From assembly GCA_021817185.1 (NCBI GenBank), contig JAKAVU010000018.1, forward strand, positions 1-17,058: a stretch of DNA of 17,058 nucleotides, given 5' to 3'. The notes below the pieces were generated by a model that ran no database searches, was not told the DNA's origin, and saw only the letters and a list, made by a program, of their open reading frames with translations. This document shows positions 1-7,404 of the stretch, piece by piece. Numbering within the stretch: the stretch's first letter is position 1; each line of letters opens with the position of its first letter. Origin of the DNA: a bacterium (lineage in GTDB: Bacteria > Chloroflexota > Dormibacteria > UBA8260 > Bog-877). The position numbers and the translations under genes were made by a program.

Positions 1-229
1 TGTGACCACATCCGAACAGAGGATCGAAGCGGCGGGGCAACCCGCTGATGTGGAGAGCTACTCAGGGGGCAGCGCCGGTGTGGCAGGTGACGGGTGCGAG
101 GGCCAGTCCCAGTTCCGAAGGCGTGAGGGCAGCCACCCACGTGGCGCAAGACCCGAAACGGCGACGGCGACCTTGGGCAGCGTCCAGGTCGGGAAGGACC
201 GCTCATCCCGACCGGGTGTCTTATGGGCA

Positions 230-1087
230 CTAGGCAGGAGCGGTGAGCTCAGGGAAGAAGGTCTGAATGAGGTGCCCGACGGGAGGAGTTCCACGCAGCT
301 CCGGATAGGCCGACCGCACAACGTTGGCTGTGCTTAAACGCGTCGCCACCGATCGCGGGAACCCGCCATAGGTGAGGTGCGTTTCCCACAGGCGCACGAG
401 ATCGTCGAGCCAGGGGAGGGACGCTTGGTACGCCGAGCGGGCTATCGCGCCAAGTAACGATGCCACGTCAAGTGGTTCCACATCCGGCAAAGGGGCGTGG
501 GCCACCAGTTCGGCGAAGGTTCGGAAGCCCATGGGGCACAGGGACCGGTCCAGGTTTGTTGCTCGCCCACGTCGACCGGCCAGCTCGCCACCGGCCTCGG
601 TCAGCGCCGTCGCGTTAGATCCGGTGAGGACTACCGTGGCCTCGCGGAACGCTGGGTCGTTGTCTCGGAGCCACTTGATTTCTTGCGCCCAGTTGCCGGT
701 CACGGAGGAGATCTCGTCGAAGAACCAGACCCGTCGGTGACCGGCGGGGAGCATTGGCAACGCGGTGTTCTGCACCAGGGTCCGCAGCTCCTTGGCCGCC
801 ATGTCGTCGGCTGCCACTCGTATTTTCGCAGTCGGCGGTACCTCGTCGGCGATCAGGTCCTCGATCTGCTGTTTGAGAGCCACGGTCTTCCCCACCCGCC
901 GCGGACCTCTCAGTACGTATAGGCACCTTGTCACAAGCCCGGATAGGGCCCCCGAACGGTAGCTGAGACCAGTGTCCGCCGCTTCCCGCAGGTCTGGGTC
1001 GGTCAAAGCCCACCGCCTGTCCCTCCACCACGGGTTGAGACGTGAGAGCTCCTGGGCGAGCTGGCCGATATTCGTATTTACACGCAG
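230..1087 (-). pseudogene. AAA+ ATPase (AAA_14/DUF4143-like), 3' end disrupted
   Basis: The product is a P-loop ATPase of the large family of prokaryotic AAA proteins with a C-terminal DUF4143-like region; the biological role of that family is poorly defined. Counting from a TTG at 1006, Walker A is GPRRVGKT (residues 34-41), Walker B is RVWFFDE (92-98) and the sensor is LTGSNA (128-133). Upstream of 1006 the same frame still encodes the family's N-terminal hallmark NPWWRD, so the gene must start higher. The only start-like codon there is a CTG at 1087, and no ATG or GTG exists in frame before the stop near 1180. A strong AAGGAGG (1193-1199) sits 8 bases before a GTG at 1184, but in another frame, which suggests a 5' frameshift. 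Family members are usually around 400 residues or more. Here homology is lost after GGFPRSVATRLSTANVV (near base 320) and the frame ends at 230 in foreign sequence. I judge it a disrupted gene. Confidence 0.7.
286..334 (-). repeat. Insertion-element end-like sequence, copy 1
   Basis: Read on the minus strand, these about 49 bases match 12664-12716 (plus strand) at roughly four positions in five: TTGTGCGG, GCCTATC, GAGCTGCGT and CCCGTCG are shared in the same order. The second copy lies just outside the decayed transposase-like gene at 12729-14068. Here the match begins where the AAA ATPase loses family similarity. I infer an element end inserted in that gene. The alignment was made by eye. 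Confidence 0.4.
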
Positions 1088-1200
1088 GATGGTATACCGG
1101 TCTGATGGTAGCGCGGGCAGAAATGTACCCGGCCCTGCCTGGGGCCCGCGCAGGAGTGTAGGCCCAGCGCCCTGGGAGACTCACCCAATCCGCCTCCTTG

Positions 1201-1557
1201 GCTTCAGTGGGGCAGCGACGAATCTGTCCTGGTGCAGCCCGGGCTTCCCAGTTCCAATCTGCTCACCCTGGTGGCCAAGGTCTTGGCCGATACCTGTTGA
1301 GCGGCGGCTGCCGCTCCGGGGTCTGCTCGTGGCGGTCCCGCCGGTCCCGTAGCCCGGCAGACCCTCCGGCTCACCCCTGTCAGACTCACTCGTTTGAGGC
1401 CATCAAGGTGCCTCGTTCACGTCGGGTCTGGGCCGTCTCGGCCATCACCGCCATGTACAGAAAACCGGTAGCAGCGTGTACGCGCCCCAGATGGGAAGAC
1501 CCCGGACACGGCCTCGCCGAAGTCGCCAGAGGCCAGAAACAGAATTCTGCAACAACC
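1201..1557. other. No recognisable gene
   Basis: I see no convincing coding sequence between the broken AAA ATPase gene and the vapBC copy. Short open frames exist on both strands but are low in complexity and lack ribosome binding sites. One minus-strand frame contains GFLYMAV, faintly like the start of an IS3-type integrase core, too short to call. Confidence 0.5.
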
Positions 1558-1675
1558 CCACCAACGCAAAGAATTCGAACCGGATGCCGCCGCCCAGGGA
1601 TCCCGGGATCCCCAGCACGGATGGGCCGTGGTCGATGCAAGACGAACTTGGGAGATTGCGCGTCGCCCTCCCGTG

Positions 1676-2101
1676 TTACAGTGCTTCAGGCAAGATCGTG
1701 AACGGCTTTCCGGCAGTCGAGCGGATCACACGAAAGTGACGACGATCCAAAGTGAGCAGACGATCGGTCCGGTACCGGTGGGCGAGTACGACCAGCGAAG
1801 CATCTGCGACGCCGATCTCCTGATCTCGGTACCTGTCGATCACCGCGCAGGCTTCCCGAAGGTCAGCGACCTCCATGCTCGCCGGTTCCCAGGCGCCGCC
1901 TGACAGCTCGTTCGGTGCAGCCAGTTCGGCGTGAACCCCTCGCCGAGTCGCCAGCAAGTAGTCGAGCTCGGCGACGACGTAGGGCGACACGATGAAAGGA
2001 CCCGAATCGGCTTCGATGACCCTGCTGACCTCAGCGCAGTATGCGTCGCTCGCATCGAAATACGCGAGGAGTCCGCTGGTGTCGCAGACGAGTGCGATCA
2101 G
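1676..2101 (-). CDS. vapC: VapC-family PIN-domain ribonuclease toxin, copy 1
   Basis: PIN-domain toxins of VapC type are Mg-dependent RNases neutralised by the cognate VapB. The frame gives 141 residues, the usual VapC length, if translation starts at a CTG at 2101. The acidic site is then complete: Asp7 in VCDTSG, Glu45 in VVAELDY, Asp100 in GVADAS and Asp119 in TLDRRHF. The first ATG/GTG-type codon in frame is a GTG at about residue 38, which would remove Asp7, so I prefer CTG. That CTG overlaps the vapB stop as CTGA, the arrangement usually seen as ATGA or GTGA in coupled toxin-antitoxin pairs. Over its last 104 residues it differs from the copy at 15454 at 17 positions (counted by eye), all outside the catalytic residues. 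It is probably a functional enzyme; the start codon is inferred. Confidence 0.82.
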   Translation of the reverse strand: MIALVCDTSGLLAYFDASDAYCAEVSRVIEADSGPFIVSPYVVAELDYLLATRRGVHAELAAPNELSGGAWEPASMEVADLREACAVIDRYRDQEIGVADASLVVLAHRYRTDRLLTLDRRHFRVIRSTAGKPFTILPEAL

Positions 2102-2265
2102 CGCTCACCGAAACCGGCGAGCGCCTCATCGGCTTGCTCTGCGAGCGACGAATCGCCACTCGTGAAGAGCTGCCCCCTCGGTCGGGGTTGGCACGAGGCA
2201 CGGACCTGGACGGCAACCGCTTCGCGGATCAACTCAGCCTCCGAGCGTCCAGTCACGGCCGCCAT
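2098..2265 (-). pseudogene. vapB: VapB-type antitoxin, N-terminally truncated copy 1
   Basis: The frame encodes the central and C-terminal part of the antitoxin found whole at 15876-16103. In the 58 residues the copies share it differs at five. Missing is the N-terminal stretch (KTTVYLPESLKQS in the intact copy), the ribbon strand by which ribbon-helix-helix proteins bind DNA. Upstream the DNA becomes the FtsH-like gene. An ATG at 2265 could start a 55-residue remnant that keeps the likely toxin-binding tail; it overlaps the FtsH-like stop by 13 bases. I infer that such a remnant could neutralise the toxin but not repress the operon. Whether it is translated is unknown. Confidence 0.6.
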
Positions 2266-3443
2266 CCGCCGAAGGCCGCCACCAGCCGGGCCCGCAGCTC
2301 GGAGGCGGTGAAGTCAGAGGTGTCCTTGGCCGAGCCGGCGGCGCTGGTCCCGGTCCGCCTTCCCCGCGGGGTGATGGTGAGGGCGGCGGGAGCCGCCCGC
2401 AGCGGGCCCAGCACCGCCGCCACCGCGCGGCCGGCCTCGTGGTATGCGGCCCGCTCCCGGTCCTCCAGGCTGAGGGTGACAGTCCGGGCGGGCCCCAGGA
2501 GCACCTGCTGATACGAGGCCTCGAGAGCATCCGTCCGGATCTCGGCGCGGTCGAGGCGGGCCAACCAGAGCGCCGCCCGGTTGACCAGGTTCTTCAGGTG
2601 GGCCCCGGCCCAGCCATTGGTCTGACCGGCGATCCGGTCCAGGTCCACCTCCGAACCCAGCGGCATCTGAGAAGTCTGAATCCGAAGGATGGCCAGCCGC
2701 CCGGCCCGGTCGGGGACGTGGATGGTGATCTGCTGGTCGAACCGTCCGGGCCGCAGCAGGGCGGGGTCGAGGACATCCACGCGGTTGGTGGCGGCGAGCA
2801 CCACCAGGCGGGAGCGGGGCGTGAACCCATCGAGCTCGGTGAGCAGCTGGTTGAGCCTGTGATTCTGTTCGGCGGTGCCGCCGGTGGCCCCCTGGCGGCG
2901 GCCGCCCACGGCGTCCACCTCGTCGATGAAGACGATCGCCGAACCCGCCTCGCGGGCCTTGGCAAAGAGCTGGCGGACCCGGCTGGCGCCGAGCCCCACG
3001 TACACCTCCACGAACTCCGAACCTGCCATGTGAATGAAGGGGACCCCGGCCTCCCCGGCGACGGCCCGGGCCAGCAGCGTCTTGCCGGCGCCGGGTTGAC
3101 CCCCGAGGAGGACGCCGCGCGGGAGCTGGCAGCGCAGGCGCCAGTACCGCTCCGGATGGCGCAGGAAGTCGACGATCTGAACCAGCTCGTCCCGGACCTC
3201 ATCGATCCCGCCAACACTGGCGAAGGTGATCGGCTCCTCGGGGGGGCCGGGCGTTGCCACCACGGGCCCTGGGTGCTGGCGCCGGCTCCAGGTCCCGCCG
3301 CGCGTCCCCCCGCCACCTTGGGCGGCCGCCAGCACCCACCCAAGGGCGGCCCCCATGCCCGCTTGGGGACCGAGGGCCGCCGGAACCAGCGCCAGCCGCG
3401 GACCTCGTGCCAAGTGCGCGCGCCACGGCTCCCGCCAGGTCAC
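2253..3443 (-). CDS. FtsH-like AAA protein, truncated within the M41 peptidase domain
   Basis: FtsH proteins are membrane-bound AAA+ zinc proteases that unfold and degrade membrane and short-lived proteins. The AAA module is complete: Walker A GQPGAGKT (115-122), pore loop GSEFVEVYVGLG (141-152), Walker B VFIDEVDAVG (171-180) and the second region of homology with arginine fingers, ATNRVDVLDPALLRPGRFD (218-236). The peptidase part is only about 70 residues. Its zinc motif reads HEAGR (335-339) instead of HEXXH, and the sequence stops at AAFGGWRP, where family members continue with about 200 more residues including the third metal ligand. The stop lies in DNA belonging to the vapB copy. The N-terminus has one weak hydrophobic stretch (about 15-41), not the usual two membrane helices with an extracytoplasmic domain. 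The GTG start at 3443 is tentative. At best it is an ATPase/unfoldase without protease activity; it may be a pseudogene. Confidence 0.8.
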   Translation of the reverse strand: MTWREPWRAHLARGPRLALVPAALGPQAGMGAALGWVLAAAQGGGGTRGGTWSRRQHPGPVVATPGPPEEPITFASVGGIDEVRDELVQIVDFLRHPERYWRLRCQLPRGVLLGGQPGAGKTLLARAVAGEAGVPFIHMAGSEFVEVYVGLGASRVRQLFAKAREAGSAIVFIDEVDAVGGRRQGATGGTAEQNHRLNQLLTELDGFTPRSRLVVLAATNRVDVLDPALLRPGRFDQQITIHVPDRAGRLAILRIQTSQMPLGSEVDLDRIAGQTNGWAGAHLKNLVNRAALWLARLDRAEIRTDALEASYQQVLLGPARTVTLSLEDRERAAYHEAGRAVAAVLGPLRAAPAALTITPRGRRTGTSAAGSAKDTSDFTASELRARLVAAFGGWRP

Positions 3444-3730
3444 GGTCTCAGCTCACTCTCCGGCCGGCGATCTGCGCTGACAGCTTCAACACTGTCGGCG
3501 AACGGTCGGAAGGGCCGCTGTACCGGGCCACCTGGGGATTCTAGAAGAGCTGGGACGTGGGTGCCATATCGCGGGCAAGAACCGAGCTCCCGACTAGCGC
3601 AGCGACCCATCCCGGAAGCTGACCTTGGCTCCAGTCCGGTGCCGCCCGGAGCGGTAGGATCGCCAGGGGGCGATGCGGGCACCACGGCCAAGGCGGAGAG
3701 CCGGGCACCCCGCCCGACGGAGGGATGGGC
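3444..3730. promoter_or_regulatory. Divergent intergenic region, FtsH-like / flavodoxin
   Basis: The region between two divergent genes must hold both promoters. The only element I would point at is TAGGAT (3655-3660), a fair actinobacterial -10 hexamer on the flavodoxin side, about 70 bases before the start. I see no convincing -35 box at 16-18 bases from it. GGAGGG (3719-3724) is the flavodoxin ribosome binding site. Confidence 0.3.
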
Positions 3731-4228
3731 ATGAACGCGGTGGTGGTGTTCGAGTCCCTGTGGGGGAACACGGCGGCGGTGGCCCGGGCGATCGCCGATG
3801 GCATCGGACCCGGGACCAGGGTCCTCTCCACCTCGGAGGCGACTCCCCAGGTGGTGGCGGATGCCGGACTCCTGGTCGCGGGCTGTCCGGTCATCGCCTT
3901 CGGTGTGCCCACCCAGCAACGTCTGGAGGGGGTCAGGACCGAGGTGGGCCGCGCGCCGAGCGACCCCGACCTCACCCAGCCTCCGATGCATCAGTGGCTC
4001 GACGGCCTGGCTCAGGGCACCGGCCGGTGCGCCGCCTTCGATACCCGGGTGCGGGGCCCCTTCGGCAGCGCCTCCCCCAAGGTCCTGAGGGCCACGGAGC
4101 GCCTGGGGTACCGATCCGTGGTCAAGCCGGAGGCCTTGCACGTGAGCGGCAAGTACGGTCCCCTTCGCGACGGTGAGCTGGACCGGGCCCGACGCTGGGG
4201 CCAGGATCTGGGGCGGCAGTCGGCCTGA
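3731..4228 (+). CDS. Flavodoxin-like protein
   Basis: This is a 165-residue flavodoxin-fold protein, probably a soluble one-electron carrier or FMN-binding regulatory protein. The first beta strand MNAVVVFES leads into the phosphate-binding loop SLWGNT (residues 9-14), the Trp-containing variant of the T/S-x-x-G-N-T FMN loop, followed by the helix AAVARAIADGI. Strand and loop LLVAGCPVIAFGVPT sit where the second FMN loop is expected. A central tail of charged and Pro-rich sequence precedes the last strand. Two ATGs lie six bases apart (3725 and 3731); GGAGGG at 3719-3724 is ideally spaced for the second, so I start there. The next gene begins one base after the stop, so the two are probably co-transcribed. 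The physiological partner cannot be read from the window. Confidence 0.8.
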   Translation: MNAVVVFESLWGNTAAVARAIADGIGPGTRVLSTSEATPQVVADAGLLVAGCPVIAFGVPTQQRLEGVRTEVGRAPSDPDLTQPPMHQWLDGLAQGTGRCAAFDTRVRGPFGSASPKVLRATERLGYRSVVKPEALHVSGKYGPLRDGELDRARRWGQDLGRQSA

Positions 4229-4229
4229 G

Positions 4230-5022
4230 GTGATGGGGGAGTCGGCAGCTGGCCGACCCGAGGCGGTTGGCGCCGCCCGCGAGGGGTCAACCTCGGACGA
4301 GCGCCTGCTGACCGTGGAGGACCTGGCCCGGCGCACCGGGCTGTCGGTGGAGGAGGCCAGGGGCCGGATCGTGGCCGGCGACCCATCCCCCCGGGTGGTC
4401 GAAGTTGACGGCCGGCTCGAGGTCCGGGTCGCGGCCGAGGATGCCGCGGCTTGCGGAGTCGATCGCGCGGGGGGAGCCGGGCCGGCCCGCAGCCGTGACG
4501 CCGGGTGCCTCGGATCCTCTTGCCGGGGCCGGGGGAGGGCAGCCGGCAAGAGACCCGTCAGAGTCCAGACAGTCGGGAGGGGCGCCCCCGAGAACGGCCC
4601 TGGTGGCCGCGCCCGCCGAGATGCGCCAGCTCGCCGCGGGGCTGGCTGACGAGCTCTTCCAGCGGTGGGAGCTGGCGATGCAGCGCCAGTTCAAGGACGA
4701 GCTCACCGTCCGTCTCAGGTCCGAGATCGAGCATCGTCAGCGGCAGGTGGCGGACCTTCGTGAGGAGGTCGAACAGAGGGCCGAGGAGAGGTTCGGGCCC
4801 CTCGGCCGCAAGGTCGTGGGCACCGCCGACCGCTACGCCACCTGGGAGCGCGAGAGGACCCTGGCTCGGCAGAGCCGCGAGGTGACGGAGATGGAGCGGC
4901 AGATGTGAGAGATGCGCGAGCGGCTGCGTGAGCTGGGCGCGGCACCCGACGATGCCACCATAACCGTGGACCAGAATCATGACGAGGGGGGCAGCGCGAA
5001 CGCACCGCTGGAGCCGGACTGA
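4230..5022 (+). pseudogene. HTH/coiled-coil protein gene with a frameshift and an in-frame TGA
   Basis: I do not recognise the family. From a GTG at 4230 or ATG at 4233, next to the flavodoxin stop, the frame encodes a helix-turn-helix-like segment, LTVEDLARRTGLSVEEAR, then VVEVDGRLEVRV, resembling a small MerR/excisionase-type DNA-binding unit. A second frame then carries a Pro/Ala/Gly linker and a long charged coiled coil from about 4615 (LADELFQRWELAMQRQFKDEL onward). Removing one G from the run of six at 4469-4474 joins the frames. The coiled coil meets TGA at 4906-4908, yet heptad-like sequence (EMRERLRELGA) continues in the same frame to a TGA at 5020-5022. So two lesions separate an apparently single protein of about 260 residues. 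Either it is decaying or the sequence has errors; the shorter frame 4405-4908 may still be expressed. Confidence 0.55.
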
Positions 5023-5047
5023 GGGCCGGCTCCACCCTGGCTGCCCT

Positions 5048-5076
5048 GCCCCGGTCGGGGCCGCTCGCGTGAGCGG
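5048..5076. terminator. Tandem hairpins between convergent genes
   Basis: Two adjacent GC hairpins, GCCCC-GGTC-GGGGC (5048-5061) and CCGCTC-GCGT-GAGCGG (5061-5076), share one base between the stops of convergent genes. Neither has a T-tract, which is common in high-GC terminators. They could serve both directions. Confidence 0.55.
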
Positions 5077-5085
5077 CGCCGGCGC

Positions 5086-7404
5086 CTACTCCTCGGCCAG
5101 TGAGAGGTAGTACTCCTCCTCCTGCTCGGTGTGGAGTCGCAGCACCGCGTAGAGGCCGAACAGGAGGCGGCGGAGCTCGGCCAGGTCGGCGGGTCCGGGG
5201 GCGTCCGAGCCCATCTGGTCGAGCAGGAGGCCCAGAAGCCGGATCTGGTGGAGGATCTCGCCGTGCGCCCGGCTCATCGTCCCGGTGGCGTCGGTGCCGC
5301 CCAGCAGCCGGTCCAGCACCGGGTACAGGACGGTCTGCTCCGCCTCCTCGTGGGGCTGGACCTTGCGCACCAGCGAGGCCCGCAGCTCACGGACGCGGCG
5401 AAGGGCATCCGCCGGCTCCTCGGTGTCCAGCGCCTCCGCCGCGGTCCGGATGCCCTCGATCGCGGCCCGGATGGCGGGGTGCTGGCCGCGGAACTCCCGG
5501 ATCACGTCAGCGTCGGGCGCCGGAAGGGCCCGGGAGCCCCGTCCCGGGCGCAGCGCCCGAAGCGCGTTGAGGATGACGATGACGTCGATCGCCTCCTGCA
5601 GCACCGCGCCGGCCACCGGTGGGAGATAGCCCGCCGCCGCCACCCCCATCGCCGCCAGGGACATCACCATCCCGGCGACCACGCTCTGCATGGCGATCGA
5701 CCGGGAGCGGCGGGCCACCGCCATGGCCTCCCCGAGCCGATCCAGGCGGTTTACGGTCAGCACCACGTCGGCGGTCTCGGAGGAAACGCTGGCGCCCCGG
5801 GCTCCGATCGCCACGCCGACGTCGGCCAGGGCCAGCGCCGGAGCGTCGTTCACGCCGTCCCCGACCATCATCACCGGGCCCCGACGGCGCTCCATCTGCA
5901 CCACGTCGGACTTGTCCGCCGGGGCGCGCTCGGCGAAGATCTCGTCCACCCCGACCGCGGCGCCGATCGCCTGGGCGACCTCCGGACGGTCCCCGGTGAC
6001 CATCACCACCCGCTCGATCCCGGCTCGCCGCAGGGCTCGCAGCGTCCGGGCCGCGTCGGGCCGCACCGGATCGGCGAGCAGGAGGACGCCCGCGGCGGCC
6101 GGGCCGACCTGGACGAACACGGTGGCGGCGCCCTCCAGCGCCGCGCGGCGGCGTGCGGCGCGCACCCAGGGGAGCCCCTCGGCGGCTCCGGCGAACGCCG
6201 CCCGACCAACGGCGACCGGGATGCCGTCGACGACCCCGGAGATCCCAGAGCCGGCCACCTCCCGGGCCCCAGTCGGCGCGCTGAGGGTCTGACCGGAGAG
6301 GCGAGCCGCGCGCACGATGGCGCCGGCCAGGACGTGGGAGGAGGCCTGGTCGAGGGAGGCCGCGAGGCGCAGGATCTCGGTGCCGGGCTGGGGCCCGGCG
6401 CTCAGAACGTCGGCCACCTCGGGCTGGCCGATCGTCAGGGTCCCGGTCTTGTCCAGGAGCAGGACCCGGCAGCGCGCCAGCTGTTCCAGGGACCGGCCCC
6501 CCTTGACCACCACGCCCCGCCGTGCGGCGAGCGACAGCCCGGCCACGATGGCGACCGGCGCCGCCAGGATCAGCGGGCAGGGGGTGGCAACCACCAGCAC
6601 CGCCACGGCCCGGACCAGGTCGCCGGAGTAGGCCCAGGCCCCCCCGGCGATCAGCAGCGTGGCCAGTAGGAACCAGGCGGCGTAGCGGTCGGCCAGACGC
6701 ACGAAGGGAGCCGTGGAGGACTCGGCCTCCCGGACCAGGCGCACGATCGCCGCGTAGCTGCTGTCCGCCTCGCGGGCGGTGACCCGGAGGTCGAACGGGT
6801 CCCCGGAGTTGACAACTCCGCTCCGAACCGGCTCCCCCACGGGGTGCTCGACCGGCAGCGGCTCGCCGGTGAGGGCCGACTCGTCCAGCACCGCCAGCTG
6901 GCTGGCGACAACGCCGTCGACCGGGACCACGTCCCCGGACCCCACCAGCAGGAGGTCGCCCACCTCGACCTGCTGCAGCGGGATCGTCTCCACGCCGGAG
7001 GGTGTGTGCCGCTTGCCCACCTTGGGGGCGCGCTGGAGCAGGGAGCTTAGCTCGCGGCGGGCGCTGGCCGCCGCCCAAGCCTCGAGCGCCCGACCGCTGG
7101 CCACCATGACGCCGATCACCGCTCCGGCGAGGTACTCGCCCACCAGCAGGGCCCCGACCAGGGCCAGGAGGGCGATCACGTCGACCCCCAGTCGGGAGCG
7201 GCGCAGGCCGTCGAGCACCCACCAGAGGCTGGGAGCCATCGCCAGGGCCGTGGTCGCCACCCAGCTGGCGCTGCCGGCCCTGGAGAGACCGAGGAGCGTC
7301 AGCGCACCGCCGACCGCCAGGCCCGCCAGGGTCGCCGCCAACAACACCATCGCCCCGCGGCGACCAACCAGCTCCTGGAGGCGCAGCTGGCCGTCAGTGA
7401 CCAT
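5086..7404 (-). CDS. P1B-type metal-transporting ATPase with C-terminal hemerythrin domain (P1B-5-like)
   Basis: This is a heavy-metal P-type ATPase of 772 residues that would pump a transition metal across the membrane using ATP. There is no N-terminal HMA domain; membrane helices begin at about residue 17. The actuator motif is LTGEP (178-182), the membrane metal site TPCP (274-277), the phosphorylation site DKTGT (318-322) and the hinge GDGVND (515-520). The nucleotide-domain HP dipeptide is H357-V358, so Pro is replaced. Residues about 630-772 form a hemerythrin-like four-helix domain, with candidate iron ligands H642, H685, E689, H714, H758 and acidic residues at 761-764. TPCP plus a C-terminal hemerythrin domain defines subgroup P1B-5; its studied member, Sinorhizobium meliloti Nia, moves nickel and iron. 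I infer a similar metal and an iron- or O2-sensing tail. The ATG at 7404 lies inside the end of the upstream ATPase gene (11-base overlap), implying coupled translation. Confidence 0.9.
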   Translation of the reverse strand: MVTDGQLRLQELVGRRGAMVLLAATLAGLAVGGALTLLGLSRAGSASWVATTALAMAPSLWWVLDGLRRSRLGVDVIALLALVGALLVGEYLAGAVIGVMVASGRALEAWAAASARRELSSLLQRAPKVGKRHTPSGVETIPLQQVEVGDLLLVGSGDVVPVDGVVASQLAVLDESALTGEPLPVEHPVGEPVRSGVVNSGDPFDLRVTAREADSSYAAIVRLVREAESSTAPFVRLADRYAAWFLLATLLIAGGAWAYSGDLVRAVAVLVVATPCPLILAAPVAIVAGLSLAARRGVVVKGGRSLEQLARCRVLLLDKTGTLTIGQPEVADVLSAGPQPGTEILRLAASLDQASSHVLAGAIVRAARLSGQTLSAPTGAREVAGSGISGVVDGIPVAVGRAAFAGAAEGLPWVRAARRRAALEGAATVFVQVGPAAAGVLLLADPVRPDAARTLRALRRAGIERVVMVTGDRPEVAQAIGAAVGVDEIFAERAPADKSDVVQMERRRGPVMMVGDGVNDAPALALADVGVAIGARGASVSSETADVVLTVNRLDRLGEAMAVARRSRSIAMQSVVAGMVMSLAAMGVAAAGYLPPVAGAVLQEAIDVIVILNALRALRPGRGSRALPAPDADVIREFRGQHPAIRAAIEGIRTAAEALDTEEPADALRRVRELRASLVRKVQPHEEAEQTVLYPVLDRLLGGTDATGTMSRAHGEILHQIRLLGLLLDQMGSDAPGPADLAELRRLLFGLYAVLRLHTEQEEEYYLSLAEE

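Larger units (their letters stand above)
1558..2271. repeat. Dispersed repeat, vapBC copy 1
   Basis: This segment is a diverged direct copy of 15331-16049: same orientation, same gene order, and similarity that continues about 110 bases beyond the vapC stop. It starts at the shared CCACCAA(C/T)GCAA and ends at CATCCGCCG, after which this copy continues as the FtsH-like gene and the other as the 5' end of vapB. The short CGGCGG stretch at the junction could have served as microhomology. Confidence 0.8.

Noticed and set aside
1386..1480. Possible IS3-type transposase relic (GFLYMAV on the minus strand)
   Set aside because: Only about seven residues resemble the family, with no catalytic Asp or flanking support.
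1560..1585. GGTTCGAATT-like T-loop suggesting a tRNA end (also at 15345)
   Set aside because: Flanking bases do not form a T-stem, acceptor stem or anticodon arm on either strand; the motif belongs to an inverted repeat.
3440..4549. A 369-codon minus-strand frame across the flavodoxin gene
   Set aside because: Pro/Arg/Ala-rich and without family resemblance; the flavodoxin has a ribosome binding site and an FMN loop.
5131..6669. A 512-codon plus-strand frame opposite the metal ATPase
   Set aside because: His/Gly/Arg-rich shadow of the third-codon-position bias of the P-type ATPase gene.
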